Source: Serripes groenlandicus (lineage: Eukaryota > Mollusca > Bivalvia > Cardiida > Cardiidae). Taken from it: a stretch of 64,000 nucleotides of DNA. A program made the translations under genes and the position numbers. Within the stretch, counting starts at the first letter, position 1, and every line of letters begins with the position of its first letter. Positions 48,829 to 59,689 of the stretch are shown piece by piece. The notes beneath the pieces were generated by a model. That model was given only the letters and a program-made list of their open reading frames with translations, was not told the DNA's origin and ran no database searches. The stretch is from contig JASEVX010000007.1 of NCBI GenBank assembly GCA_031761405.1, positions 59,669,135 to 59,733,134 of the forward strand, written 5' to 3'.

Positions 48829-49440
48829 CCCTATATATCTCTATGTAAAAAAATGTGAACCCCAGGGCGGGGAAAATTTAGTTCCAAAGATAATTTAAAT
48901 GATCTTGGTAGAGAACAACTAGATATTGCTTCACACCAACTATCCAAGCTCTAAGCATTTCGGTTTCAGACAAGACGATTTTCAAAGTGTTTCCCTATAT
49001 AGTCCTATGTAAAACAGGTAACACCCGGGGCGGGGCCAATTTTGATCCCGGGTGTATAATTTGAACAATCTTTGTAGAGGATTTTAGATTTTGCTACACA
49101 CCAAATATCTAAGCTCTAGGCCTTTCCGTTTCAGACAAGATGATTTTCAAAGATTTTCCATATATATATCTCTATGTAAAAAAGGTGACCCCAGGGTCGG
49201 GGCCAATTTTGACCTCATGGGCATAACTTTAACAATCTTTGTAAAGGACTACTAGACATTGTTACACACCAAATATCAAAGCTCTAGGCCTTTCGGTTTC
49301 GGACGAGAAGATTTTTTTTTTTTTTTTTACTATATATACATATATGGAAAACAAGCCCCGCTCCCTGACAGCCATGTTTTTCAAAAGATCGGAATAATTT
49401 CAACAATCTTGGTGGAGGGTCACCCAAGGAACATTTGTGT
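48829..49440 (+). repeat. Tandem repeat, about 165 bp, 3.5 units
   Basis: GATTTTCAAAG boundaries fall at 48977, 49142 and about 49310. Each unit has 'tctatgtaaaa..ggtgacccc.gg.cggggccaattttga' and 'aagctctaggcctttcggtttc'. 48072-48829 has no recognised gene. Confidence 0.88.
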
Positions 49441-50229
49441 CTAATTATCTATAAATTGGGCCAGTACTTTTGAACGAGTTTTATTTTAAAGTTTTAACAA
49501 TGCAAAGATAAGGAAAACAAGCTTCCCCCAATTTCTTTTTGAAAGCAGTCCATTGGTTACGTAGTTACAGACGGACGGACGGACGTACAGACGACGACGA
49601 CGGATGCCGAACGGTGAGTGATCACAAAAGCTCGGTTTGGGTCGACGTTCCCAGCTCCACTATTTACTTATTTTGCTTTTTTTTTTATATTATCCAAAGA
49701 AACCCATCCCACATGTCGATGCAATTTATTTAATTAATTTTAATATTTCCGCCAGTTGATAAAGCCCTTAACGATAAACTTTATATTGGAATTCCTGCCA
49801 TCGGACGATGCACTGCAGGTTTAAATTGTGTGCTGGAAGAATAAATGGGATAGTGTATCACCCTTATCTTACTGACCAGTCATCGATTGACGACTTGATT
49901 AAGGAAGTCAAGCGATCCGAATGACCACACAATTCGTTGGATAGCGATCACATTTTGGTGACAAGTTGTGAGTTCGAAGAAAGAATTTCAACTATTGGCC
50001 TCGTGAAGAGCTACTGAAGATCATCAATGGCGAAGAAAATGCTTACATAAATGTGCCTTATGTCAGCGCATAGAGATCTGGATATCAATATTTATGTCTT
50101 CAAAAGTCTTCTGCTACATATTTATTTTGTTATCTAAAGCATATTTATTAATTAAAAACGCAGTCTACTTAGTATCACTTAATACCCAGTCACGATTACC
50201 TTGCGACATGTTTGAGAGTAGTTTGTGGC

Positions 50230-50560
50230 GGGTTTCTAATCATTTTCGGCCGGAATCCTTCGGGACTCCTTGCGGGCATCGAGGTACTTTTAACTCGGAC
50301 TTAAAACCTCATCGCACATTAATCGGATGATGTCTGGCCGATGTCCGGCCGGGCATCACACATATTGGGCTAGCGCCGAGCCAAAATTTTGGACTACCCA
50401 AACAATCTTGACGCCGCTCAGTGCCCGGCCGCAAAACGGCCAGACATTGACTTAGGACAGGTCGACGTCTGGCCCACCACCCACTGTGGCTCGAAGGTTA
50501 TAAAAGCCGGCTCTCGCATCATTCATCAGATCATCCAGTCGCGTTCTTCACAGAAGTAAT
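50230..50560 (+). promoter_or_regulatory. GC-rich block with TATA box (possible LTR or promoter)
   Basis: A GC-rich island in AT-rich surroundings with repeated GGCCGATGTCCGGCCGGGC and GTCTGGCC motifs, then TTATAAAAGCCGGCTCTCGC at 50498-50517 and a TCATTC initiator-like site about 30 bp on. TATAAAAGCCGGCT also occurs in the LTR-like insertion at 40160-40505. No gene is seen downstream, so an LTR remnant is favoured. Confidence 0.4.
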
Positions 50561-50849
50561 AAGTTAACACACAGTCTATCACAAAAGCTTCAGAATAACG
50601 GTAATACAAGATGCCCTAGATAAGATGGAATGACTGAAGGAGAATGAGAGTGCAGAACCCACAAGAGAGGGAGAGTGGCAGTGAAGTGAAAGAGACCATG
50701 CCTCTTCTCTTCAGCTATCACTGCACCAATAACTAAGTTGTAGCGGTAGAGTGCAAACGCCAACCCCTCCCTCAACCGGGCGACCCAATCGCGCTGTGCA
50801 GGTGCCCACAAGCCATGTGGAGGTATCAACGGTATTCTCGTAAAAATGT

Positions 50850-51720
50850 TTGTGTTAATGCTATCTAAGTTCGAATATGGGTAATATTGGGTCAGAAACT
50901 AGGTCACTTGGCCAAATTAAAGGGAAATCTTGTTAACACTCTGGAAGCTGTATTTTGTACTTGAGCATGTTAAAACTGTATCAGAATGTTTGTTTACATG
51001 TGATATGTAGGCCAAATTCGAATATTGGTCAGGTCTGTTAAAAAACTAGGTCACTAGACCAAATTTAAAGAAAGTCTCGTTAACACTGTACAAGCCACAT
51101 TTTCTGCTTCAGCAGTTTAAAATAAGGAAGAATGTTGATCTTAATGATTTCTAGGCCAAGTTCGAAAATGGGTCATGCCGGGTCAATAACTAGGTCACAA
51201 GGCTAAATTGAAAGAAAATATAGGTCAAGTAAGACTAGTGATCATATTGGTTCGGAAACTAGGTCACTACGCCAAATTGAAAGGCTATCTGGATGCTGCA
51301 TTTTTAAGTTGAGCATGTTGAAACTGTTTCAGAATGTTTGTCTCAATTATATGTAGGCCAAGTTTGAAAACTGGTCATGTCTGTTCAAAAACAAAGGTCA
51401 CTAGGCCAAATTGAAGGAAAATCTTGTCAAAACTGTAGAAGCCTTTTTTTTGTAAATATTAAGTCAGAATGTTTATCTAAATGATATCTATGCCATGTTC
51501 GAATATGGGTCATGCCGGTTTAAAAATTAGGTCACTAGGCCAAATTGAAGGACAATATTGTTTATACTCTAGACGTCGCATTCTTTGCTTCAGCAGCTTG
51601 CAACTTTGTCAGAATGTTTGTATTGATAATATCCAATCCATTTTTAAATATAGGTCATATCAAGTAAAAATATTAAAAGGCCACTAGGCCAAATGAAGGA
51701 AAATCTTGAAAACACTATGG
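50850..51720 (+). repeat. Tandem repeat, about 145 bp, seven units
   Basis: AGGTCACTAGGCCAAAT-type cores occur at about 50901, 51048, 51192, 51261, 51395, 51529 and 51678. Units include 'aagttcgaatatgggtcatg' and 'tcagaatgtttgtctta'. One unit (51192-51261) is half length. Confidence 0.9.
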
Positions 51721-52095
51721 TTGAATTTGATTCTTTGTGAGAATAATTGTCTTGATGAGTTTTTCATTGATCAAACACTTTCTCCCAGTCTAGTACATGA
51801 CTTAGAGAATTATTTCAACTTCACGGAGGTTGATTTAACTTTGACACATTTCTCAATATAATAAGGCGGAAACTTCAAAATATTCTGCCTAAATCTGATG
51901 TCAAATTATTCTTTGATTATTCATATCTTAAATGTGAATACGTATGAGCTCTTGCACTCAGGTAACCGATAAAGTGCCAACAAGGTCCTCCTGTTTTCAA
52001 ATTAGCAGTTTCATAATATTTACTATTTTTGATATGAACTTTCAACTTCTTAACAATAAATACATAAACATAAGCTGCAATTATTATTTCCTTTC

Positions 52096-55000
52096 TCATT
52101 TTCTCTTCTTCTCCAGCCTTCCTGCATCCCCGAGGCCGGCAGCACTTTTAGTGCTTTGATTTGGCAATGGCGGCGGTCCATCTCCACTGCTAGCCTCTAT
52201 CTTAAGCTTTCCAACATCTACGCTGTTTTTAACATTTGTACTTTCAGCGTTCACCTTTAAAAACAAAATGGATTTAATGTATTGTAATTATCTCCTTGAC
52301 AGAAGAATTGGTAAAGCTGAACAATATCTTCTTTTTTTCAAATGTTGTCAGCACCTTTTCAATAATTCATATCTTACACTCTTAACATTAGATGTTTTTA
52401 AAGCAGACGATCAGTATTTCTAAAAACGCAATGTAATCCGTTGAATATGTATACGTTTTACGTTCTCTTAGTCTCCAATAATCAGCAACGTTTCGCCACA
52501 TCTAATGCGTACTTGGTGGATTATGCTTGGGTCATATGTCAATACTATTAATTATCCTCCATTATGTCATTATTTTCAATCAGTTATTGAAAAATCAGAG
52601 TTAATCATATCCTGATAAGCTCACTGTTTCAATTAGTGACTTGATAAATTGATAATCTTTCTGTCTTTATATTAACGCGTCCCTACATGCCATCAGTAGG
52701 TAAAACCATGAAAATAAAATAAAAACAAGTGTTTGCTAGGACGAACGATCGAAACTTATTGACATTCTTGAATGCCCAAAATGCTATTTTGTTTTTCGAT
52801 AATGATACACTTATCTTGATTCCAATTTCAGTTTTCAATCCGATTTAATCCGTGTTTAGAAGCCCATGTTCTCTGTAACTTTTGGAAGTATAAAAATAAT
52901 CTAGCAAAACCAACCATATTGCTAATCCAGATATACGTTTTGTTCTCTTTTTAAACTGTTCGCCAATTTGCCACAACAGTTTTCAAGCAACGTCTGATAA
53001 ACATTGATGCGACATGCATGAAGATTTGTTTTAACTTGTCGAAATAATTTAAGGTTGCCTGTAATGATCGTTACTTACCTCGTGTACGTTCAGATATCTC
53101 ATAGTATGGCCGCCTTCTCGCCATCTGTGTGAATCAGAGCGGGTGTCCTCCGAAGTTTTGTTAGATAGCTCGACACTTAGAATCTCACAAGAACTTCGCA
53201 TTTCCAAACTGTCCATGCTTGCAGGCACGTTGGAATCCGAAGTGCTTGACGATAAGATAGTTGACACGCTGACATGCATTTTACACATACATTCAAATGG
53301 TTCACGTGCGTTTGATAATGTTCTGTGAATGCCATCTGCGAGGTGTTTATAGTGTCCCTTATTTCGGAGAGAATTTCCCAACGTTTTGAAAGCGTCTCTT
53401 GAGACAAAGCTGTTCAGGATTCTCTCCCATAACTTATCCTGCACACCTGTTGGTTTTTCACTAAAAATCAGTTCGTTGTACAATTCGTCGGTTATGCAAT
53501 CTTCTGCCCATAATTTATCCGCAACGTATTTCACATTCACTTGACTTTTCAGTTTACACAGTAAACACTTTCTTACACGAAACCCTAAATCAATGTTGCT
53601 TTCAATGGTTTGTCGAATTTTCTGTGCGAGTGTTTTATTATGTTTTTCGATAAAATCGACAAATTTTATCAAAACATCCAAATCCCTTGTTTTAATTACG
53701 GTCACCAGTCTGCGTACTTGATCTTTACGGTCTGGTTTTTCGCGAATTGTTCTGCATTCGTCTTCAGTTAAACATCCGCCAGATGTTAAAACATCCGGCA
53801 GTTCACTCTCCTTAAAAATAGTTCCGTCAACTATGTCTTCAATGTGAGTTTGGAGAGCCTTTGCGTAACAATCTCTCTTGTTGTGCCTTCGTCTCCCTAG
53901 ATTTAAGATATTATAGTGAATTATTTAATGTTAACCCTTTCCCTCATATGGACGCATTCTGACGCTTCTGCAGCAGACGGATTTTTGAAAACAATGCGAC
54001 AAAAAAAGAAATTACTCGAAACCAGCAATTTCCACTTTTGCCACATGGTTTTTAACTTTTTTCAATAATTATATGTTCATTTATGGGGATTTTCCATGTT
54101 TTTGCCTAGATGTTTCTTGTCAAAGTCGTCTGCTGAAAGAAATGATTTGATCAAGTTCCACTTGTATTACAATTACAATGATGTCGTTTTAGTTCAGGTT
54201 TCCAGTCGGATGCACATATAATATCAGCTTTAAAAAATTCAAATGAAAATTAGGATAACGTATCTGGTAAGAAAGGAGGTGTTGTTTAACCCTAACACTC
54301 TCTCAAATACAGACGTTTACCATCGCCTATGCAGCAGATGACTTTGTTGAACATCTTTATAAATAAAAATATCATTGTTTAATAGAGTTGAATACATTGT
54401 GGCAAAAGAAATAAATGCCACATCGTCTTCAAAATAAATTCGTCTGCTTCAAATGCATCGTATGTCGTCTGTATCAGGGAAAGAATTAAAAGGAACTCTT
54501 CATAATTGGCAGATTTTAGAACCATATCTCCAGATGTTCACAGGTCAAATTATTAAAAAATCAAACGACTTTATCTATATCATACGTACAGTCAGCTTAA
54601 GATACACGTGTGTTATTATTTGCCTTTAGAAGAAAAAGAACGCCATTTTTGTTTACTTCTTTCGGAAATGAAATTAAAGATTAGACCTACTGGCCCAAAT
54701 TGTCTTCAAATAGAATGTAATTGACAGACCTGAAAGTTTCCTCAGCATAGTATATGGCCGCGGTGAGTTTGGTAAAGCATCTGGTGATTTTTTCGGGATC
54801 CCGATAATGATCGGCAAGATCTCTGGTTGTCGACTGTATGATGGATTTGGAACGCTATTGATGACAGGTCTATCAGCAACACCAGAGGGCTCTACTATAT
54901 CAACTTCCGGATTGATAGGCTCGGGTAAATTCGCATTATTAACATACACAGGTTCTTTATCGTCAATAGGACATGCGTAGTTGATGTCTGCGCTGCTTAA

Positions 55001-56109
55001 TGTACAGGAAGGACAATGGTGTGTTGTATTCGGTAGCTGGGAGAGAAGCTGTTGAATACTTTCCACAAGGGGTTGTAACTCCTGTTTGACAGCCATCACA
55101 ACATTACTTGTAATTTCGTTCATCGTTCGATCATCTAAACCCTGTGGTGGAAAACAACATGTTGTTAACACAAAAAGTAGTACGTTAAGTTTGATACATA
55201 AAGATCGTTAACATACCCACTTTTGATTGCGTAACCGGACTCAACGCTATTGAATGGTTTATGACGATCATGTATCTTCTGTTTGCAATTTTAAGAATCT
55301 TAACGAAAACAAACTAACACTCATAATAAACCTTATAATGAATATTAAATGAGCGTAATCGTGTAGACCTAGATCCATCTGAGAATTCACACTTATCAAG
55401 ATCTACATTGTTAACATTATACATAAATAAACTTGAACGAAGCTTCTGTCAACTTATATAGATTCTGATCAGATGGATTTGATGTACAGGCTGATATGAA
55501 CCCACGCTTTTCAATATTCCACCTTGTACCGTTTCTAATTAGCGGGCTTAAACTGTCTTAAGCCGCGCGACATTTTGTTTTATAACGGGCCATTTACCTT
55601 CTAGCGGTTAGAATATATTTAGCTATTTCAGCGCCAATGACAATATTGAGGTTTATGCAAAAAATACGTTACGAACTGTCTCACCTGAAATCAGCATTGT
55701 TTGCCTTACTGTATGAAAAGTGGAGACGTCCGATTCTGAACATTGAATAGTCTTATTAAGGAATTTTGACCCTAAAAGAGTTAAAGAATATGAACCAAAT
55801 ATACGGTTAGAGGAGACATTTATTTTCAACGCCTTGAGAACAAGCATATTCTCAGCATTTTTATTTTTTGTTTAGTAAGAATAAAATTAACATTTTACCT
55901 ACCAATACTCCACTAGTTTGTACTATGCTTGGTCCAGGGCAGGGCGGTGGTAGATTACCGGTTGGGGACTGATCCCCATAGATCGTGCCATGACCACCGG
56001 ATGCAATCGTCTGATGTTCTGTTGCCGGATAATTGACATGTCTAGGGTTAAGGAGTTGTAATAGATTTGCTATTTTTCCATGTCGCTTCTTCTTGTCCTT
56101 TCGGTCCAT
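52096..56109 (-). CDS. Two-CARD protein, divergent minus-strand gene (4 exons)
   Basis: Exons are 56109-55903, 55141-54730, 53896-53079 and 52254-52096 (junction phases 0, 1, 0), with GT-AG introns including a textbook CACGAG/GTAAGTAA donor at 53079. The coding length is 1596 nt, 531 residues. Exons 1-2 encode a basic start (MDRKDKKKRHGK), a Pro-rich piece and a helical stretch (NEITSNVVMAVKQELQPL), all absent from the + strand copies. Exon 3 encodes both CARD-like domains (GGCLTEDECRTIRE at about 248-261; second at about 320-395) with the CLLCKLK linker, and the split codon before RRRHNKRDC matches the phase of the other copies. Exon 4 adds 52 residues with GPPPLP, ending EKKRK. An in-frame TAG lies two codons before the ATG. 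Likely a CARD adaptor; partner unknown. Exon 4 is the least certain part. Confidence 0.8.
53930..54150. mobile_element. Foldback MITE in intron 2 of the minus-strand CARD gene
   Basis: Left end TTAACCCTTTCCCTCATATG with GCAGCAGACGG, hairpin ATGCGACAAAAAAAGAAATT / AATTTCCACTTTTGCCACAT, and right half AAGTCGTCTGCTGAA. Confidence 0.85.
54285..54495. mobile_element. Foldback MITE, second copy in the same intron
   Basis: Left end TTTAACCCTAACACTCTCTC then AATACAGACG and GCAGCAGATGAC. Right end CGTATGTCGTCTG and 'agggaaagaattaa'. Confidence 0.8.
55623..55790. mobile_element. Foldback MITE (CAGCGCC family) in intron 1 of the minus-strand CARD gene
   Basis: 'tttcagcgccaatgacaatattgag', the half hairpin CTGTCTCACCTGAAATCAGC and 'accctaaaagagttaaa'. 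The left arm of the inner hairpin is deleted. Confidence 0.75.
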
Positions 56110-56129
56110 TCTCTACAAAGAGTAATAAC

Positions 56130-56285
56130 TTGTTATCAACAATCGGAACTTCTCGGGTAACAATCGGAACTCCTCGGGTAATTCTGTGCCCTATCATCAA
56201 ACCTCGGATCAATCGGAACTCCTCGGGTAATTATGTCATCCATCAGTGGTGAAGCATTCATCACCGAGGAATTCCGATTGATGTT
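56130..56285. repeat. 20-bp repeats just upstream of the minus-strand CARD gene
   Basis: AATCGGAACTTCTCGGGTAA / AATCGGAACTCCTCGGGTAA occurs at about 56142, 56162 and 56212, with an inverted copy ACCGAGGAATTCCGATTG near 56260-56277. It begins about 30 bp before the start codon on the gene's 5' side. This could be a promoter element or a foldback transposon. Confidence 0.7.
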
Positions 56286-56454
56286 ATCAATTGTGGTACA
56301 CATTCATTAATGCGAGGTTTATCCCCTTGCAACTCATCTGAAAAAGCAAAAGACCTTCCCTGTGCTCAAATTCGAGACCTCCTGTCATGCGGGCGCACAT
56401 TGAGACTTTAGCCAGTATACCAACAATAGAAACGTATTTTCGCTAACGATTTGA

Positions 56455-56690
56455 ATTGGATGACTTTACCCTTCCCCATATACAGACGCTTGCTGAAGCT
56501 TCGATACCCGCTGACTTTGGAAAACCCTATGGCAAAAAATTAGCAATTTATCCTTTCGTCATAAAGTTTTTAACTTTATCCAATGAATGTTCTTTCTTTT
56601 ATAGTGATAGTTCATGCGTTTGTTTGAATGTTTTCAAAGTCGTCTGCTGCGGATTTGTTGTATGTGGGAAAGGGTTAAAAGAAATCGACG
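56455..56690. mobile_element. Foldback MITE, well preserved
   Basis: Left TTTACCCTTCCCCATATACA..GACGCTTG, inner arms 'atggcaaaaaattagcaattt' and 'atcctttcgtcat', right GTCGTCTGCTGCGGATTTGT and ATGTGGGAAAGGGTTAA. Confidence 0.85.
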
Positions 56691-56849
56691 ATGATTTAAC
56701 TCTTATCCTACCGAAAAAACAAAGGAGTGAGATAAAACGAATGTCTTTACGATAAACGACTGTGAAACATAACCTTCATACTATAGCCTTAAAGGTCAAA
56801 CTATACCAAATAATCCGCGGGTCAGAGTGATCTTCGGCCAAGTATCCAT

Positions 56850-57170
56850 GTGCGTGAAGTTAGCTTGATTAGCCGGAACAGCCGGAACAGCCGGAACTCC
56901 AGCTGTATTAACAATCCGTAATAGCCGAACTCCGGCTGTATTAACCATCCGGAACAGCCTGAACTCCGCCTACACTGGCTTTATTAACCAGCCGGAACAA
57001 CGGGAATTTCGGTTACACTGGCTGTATTAAGCAGCCGGAACAATCGGAACTCCGGCTACTCCGACTGTTTTAACTACGGCTACACCGGCTGTATTAAGCA
57101 GACGGAACAGCGGGAAATCCGGTTACACCGGCTGTATTAACCAGGCGAAACTCCGGCTACTCCGGCCCGG
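56850..57170 (+). repeat. GCCGGA minisatellite
   Basis: About seven irregular units of 40-55 bp: AGCCGGAACAGCCGGAACTC, 'ggctacaccggctgtattaa'. Confidence 0.85.
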
Positions 57171-57925
57171 CTGGGCATGGCAGCCGGCTGATGCAACTTG
57201 GCGAAACAGGACCTCGTGCAACACGAGGTCAGTTTGAGGTGCTTTCACCTGGCATGCATCAATCAATCGTCCAATCCATCTATCTCGAACAATAGGCACG
57301 CCCAAATGAGGGTGGGAGCCACTCTGTCCGCCCAACTCCGGCTTGGTTTTGCAGCCGGCTGCCATAAATCCGGGTGGAATCCGGCTAGCGCGACTAGGAG
57401 CCAAAGTCTGTCATTTTCACCTGACATATGTCACGATGCCAGTTAAACTCTCTAATTCGAGCAATATACAGCCGGAGTTGGGCTGTAAACTTGGCCAAAA
57501 TGCCAACTTCATCTTAACATTGCAGCCAGCTGCCATACATCTGGGTGGAATACGGCTAGTGCGACTTGGAGTCCGAGTGTGGCGCTTTCACCAGACACAT
57601 GTCACGATGCCAGTTAAACTCTCTAATTAGAACAGAACGGGTGCAAAGTCGGGACTTTGTCTGGAAATCTCAACTCCGGCTGGGCGTGGCATCCGGCTGA
57701 CACAACTTGGCGAAAAAGGACCTCGTGCAGCACGAAGTCAGTTTGGGGTGCTTTCACCTGGCATGCATCAATCAATCTTCCAATCCATCTATCTCGAACG
57801 ATAGCACGCCGAAACGAGGGTGGGAGCCACTCTGTCAGCCCAACTCAGGCTTGGTTTTACAGCCGGCTGCCATACATCCGTATGGATGCCAGCTGAGCTC
57901 TCTAATTCGACTAGGATGTTAGCAG
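57170..57925 (+). repeat. Satellite with a unit of about 510 bp
   Basis: CAACTTGGCG recurs at 57194 and 57702. Within a unit are CACGAGGTCAGTTTGAGGTG, 'ggcatgcatcaatcaatc', GTGGGAGCCACTCTGTC, AGCCGGCTGCCATA and 'cagttaaactctctaatt'. Long open frames here are by-products of GC-rich repeats. The reversed copy lies at 63580-64000. Confidence 0.88.
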
Positions 57926-57929
57926 GAAT

Positions 57930-58503
57930 AAGTCAGATGGAAGAAATTCATTTTCCATAGTCGACCATTATAGCGTTCGGGGCTATCGCTCTTTCCCAAC
58001 AGCCGAAATAACCCAGAAACCTATATTCAATTAAGGTTCATTATCAAAACTACTTAAAAAACAAAACAAAACATTACTATCCTCCCGGTTGTTTTAGTTT
58101 TGACGACAAATCAAAGGTCACCGCAGTGAATTTCACTCATGTTGTTCTGAAAATTGCTCCAAAGCTGTCAATAAAGCTAAAAGCAAACAATATTTTGATT
58201 ACAAATCAGTCGGTGTGTATTCAACGTTATTAAAAACACTTTCAACTTGCAACAAATCATTATTGTCCAATGGGAGACCACTTCAGTCTTATGAATTCAC
58301 CTGTCTTCCCTTTGACCTTCAGTAGTTTCGTAACCGGTACATTTCGTAACCAAACGAAGTTTATTTCGTAACCGTGTGTCCGTTATTTCGTTATCTTCTG
58401 TGAAACCAACATTCTGTCTTTTATAAATTCGTACAAATCATATATTTGTTCAGAAAAATGTATTTCTGAACTTGTTTTAGGTTTAACTTAAGTTATGTCA
58501 TTG

Positions 58504-58541
<38 letters not shown>

Positions 58542-59430
58542 TATTGGAATAGCAAGTAGGCTTATAATGAAGAAATTGTTTAAAAGTGTAAACTTACCTT
58601 GTATAAACGTATCTTATTCAGTCTTAATTTAAATTTGTCCATCACATTATAAATTCTTTCAGGGAATTTAAAGTTATCTGATCGAATATGAACTACATGA
58701 CTGTGGCAAATAAGAGTATTTCATTATTGATAGTTCTCCCATTCCCGTAATACTATCCATCATAATGTAGTAAAAAATACCAGATATCTCTGTCGAGAAA
58801 TGGTCGGATACACATCATTTCACTTATGTGTAATATAATACAAGAAGAATTTTGATGCAAAGCATCAAAGATGCGCATGCTTTTGAAGCATGACTTAAAG
58901 GAAGCAGATGCAGTTCAGTACATTTAAATATGTAAATATTTCGAACAAGAAGGCCAAATGTCCCTTTATTTCAATCAAGAAGGCCAAGATGTGCCTATAT
59001 TGCTACCATAGCCTATATAAAAAGGTTACCAAGAGCAGAAAGGGTCAATATTGACGTAGGGATTAAACGTTTTACATGCTACGATCTATGTGATATTCAG
59101 CATGTGAAGTGAGTCGTGAAATGACAAGTTTAGTCCTGAAACCATTTGGATTACGGTTTGCTTAATATTCACTGCAACTATAATGTGTCATACAAGCTGA
59201 AGTTTCTCAATTTTATTTACCAATAAACTGTTTTTCAATCCTCTAACTAGATCCATTAGATAAAAGAAAACATAGGTGCTTAAATATTAAAATATATTAA
59301 GGTGTTTTGCCTCTAGTTATAAGTTAAGTGTGACGCAAGCTTAGGAAGGAGAGGTGGAAGTATGATAGCAAAAACGGGAGTATATAAACAAAAAATACGA
59401 AGTAATTAAAAAAGAAAAGAAAGATATGTA
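57930..59430. other. Non-coding stretch with a (TA)n run
   Basis: A (TA)n of about 17 units lies at 58506-58540. No gene or known repeat is recognised otherwise. Confidence 0.5.
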
Positions 59431-59439
59431 TGATCAAGA

Positions 59440-59688
59440 TTGAGCATTATGAAAGTTCACATGTATAGTCAACATATAGCAAGCATTATTAAGTCTATTT
59501 TGTTTGTTTGTAATGTTAATCGTTTTGAACATGCCAGTAGAAAACTGAAAAAAAACAAAAGAAAATGGTCAAGTCAGTTCCCCAAGAGCAAAGAGCGAAA
59601 ACCAGTTGGTACGGATCGTTTATCCCGAACGAAACATGAACAACCGGGTAAGAATCCAATGAATTTTAGAAATCGGATGAAATCGTGA
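59440..59688 (+). CDS. Possible exon, basic protein, unrecognised
   Basis: An open frame of 82 residues with a strongly basic middle (RKLKKNKRKW) and many Lys/Arg/Ser/Pro, unlike the hydrophobic random frames around it. A donor-like site CAACCGG/GTAAGA is at about 59649. No family is recognised and no partner exon is seen, so it may be chance. Confidence 0.25.
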   Translation: MSIMKVHMYSQHIASIIKSILFVCNVNRFEHASRKLKKNKRKWSSQFPKSKERKPVGTDRLSRTKHEQPGKNPMNFRNRMKS

Positions 59689-59689
59689 A

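Noticed and set aside
50590..50829. 79-residue frame on the - strand with RDWVARLREGLAFALYRY
   Set aside because: It looks somewhat protein-like but has no recognised family, no splice context and no paralogue in the window, so it was left uncalled.
57123..57896. Several 70-95 residue open frames on both strands
   Set aside because: They lie in GC-rich satellite units and repeat with the unit. No protein features.
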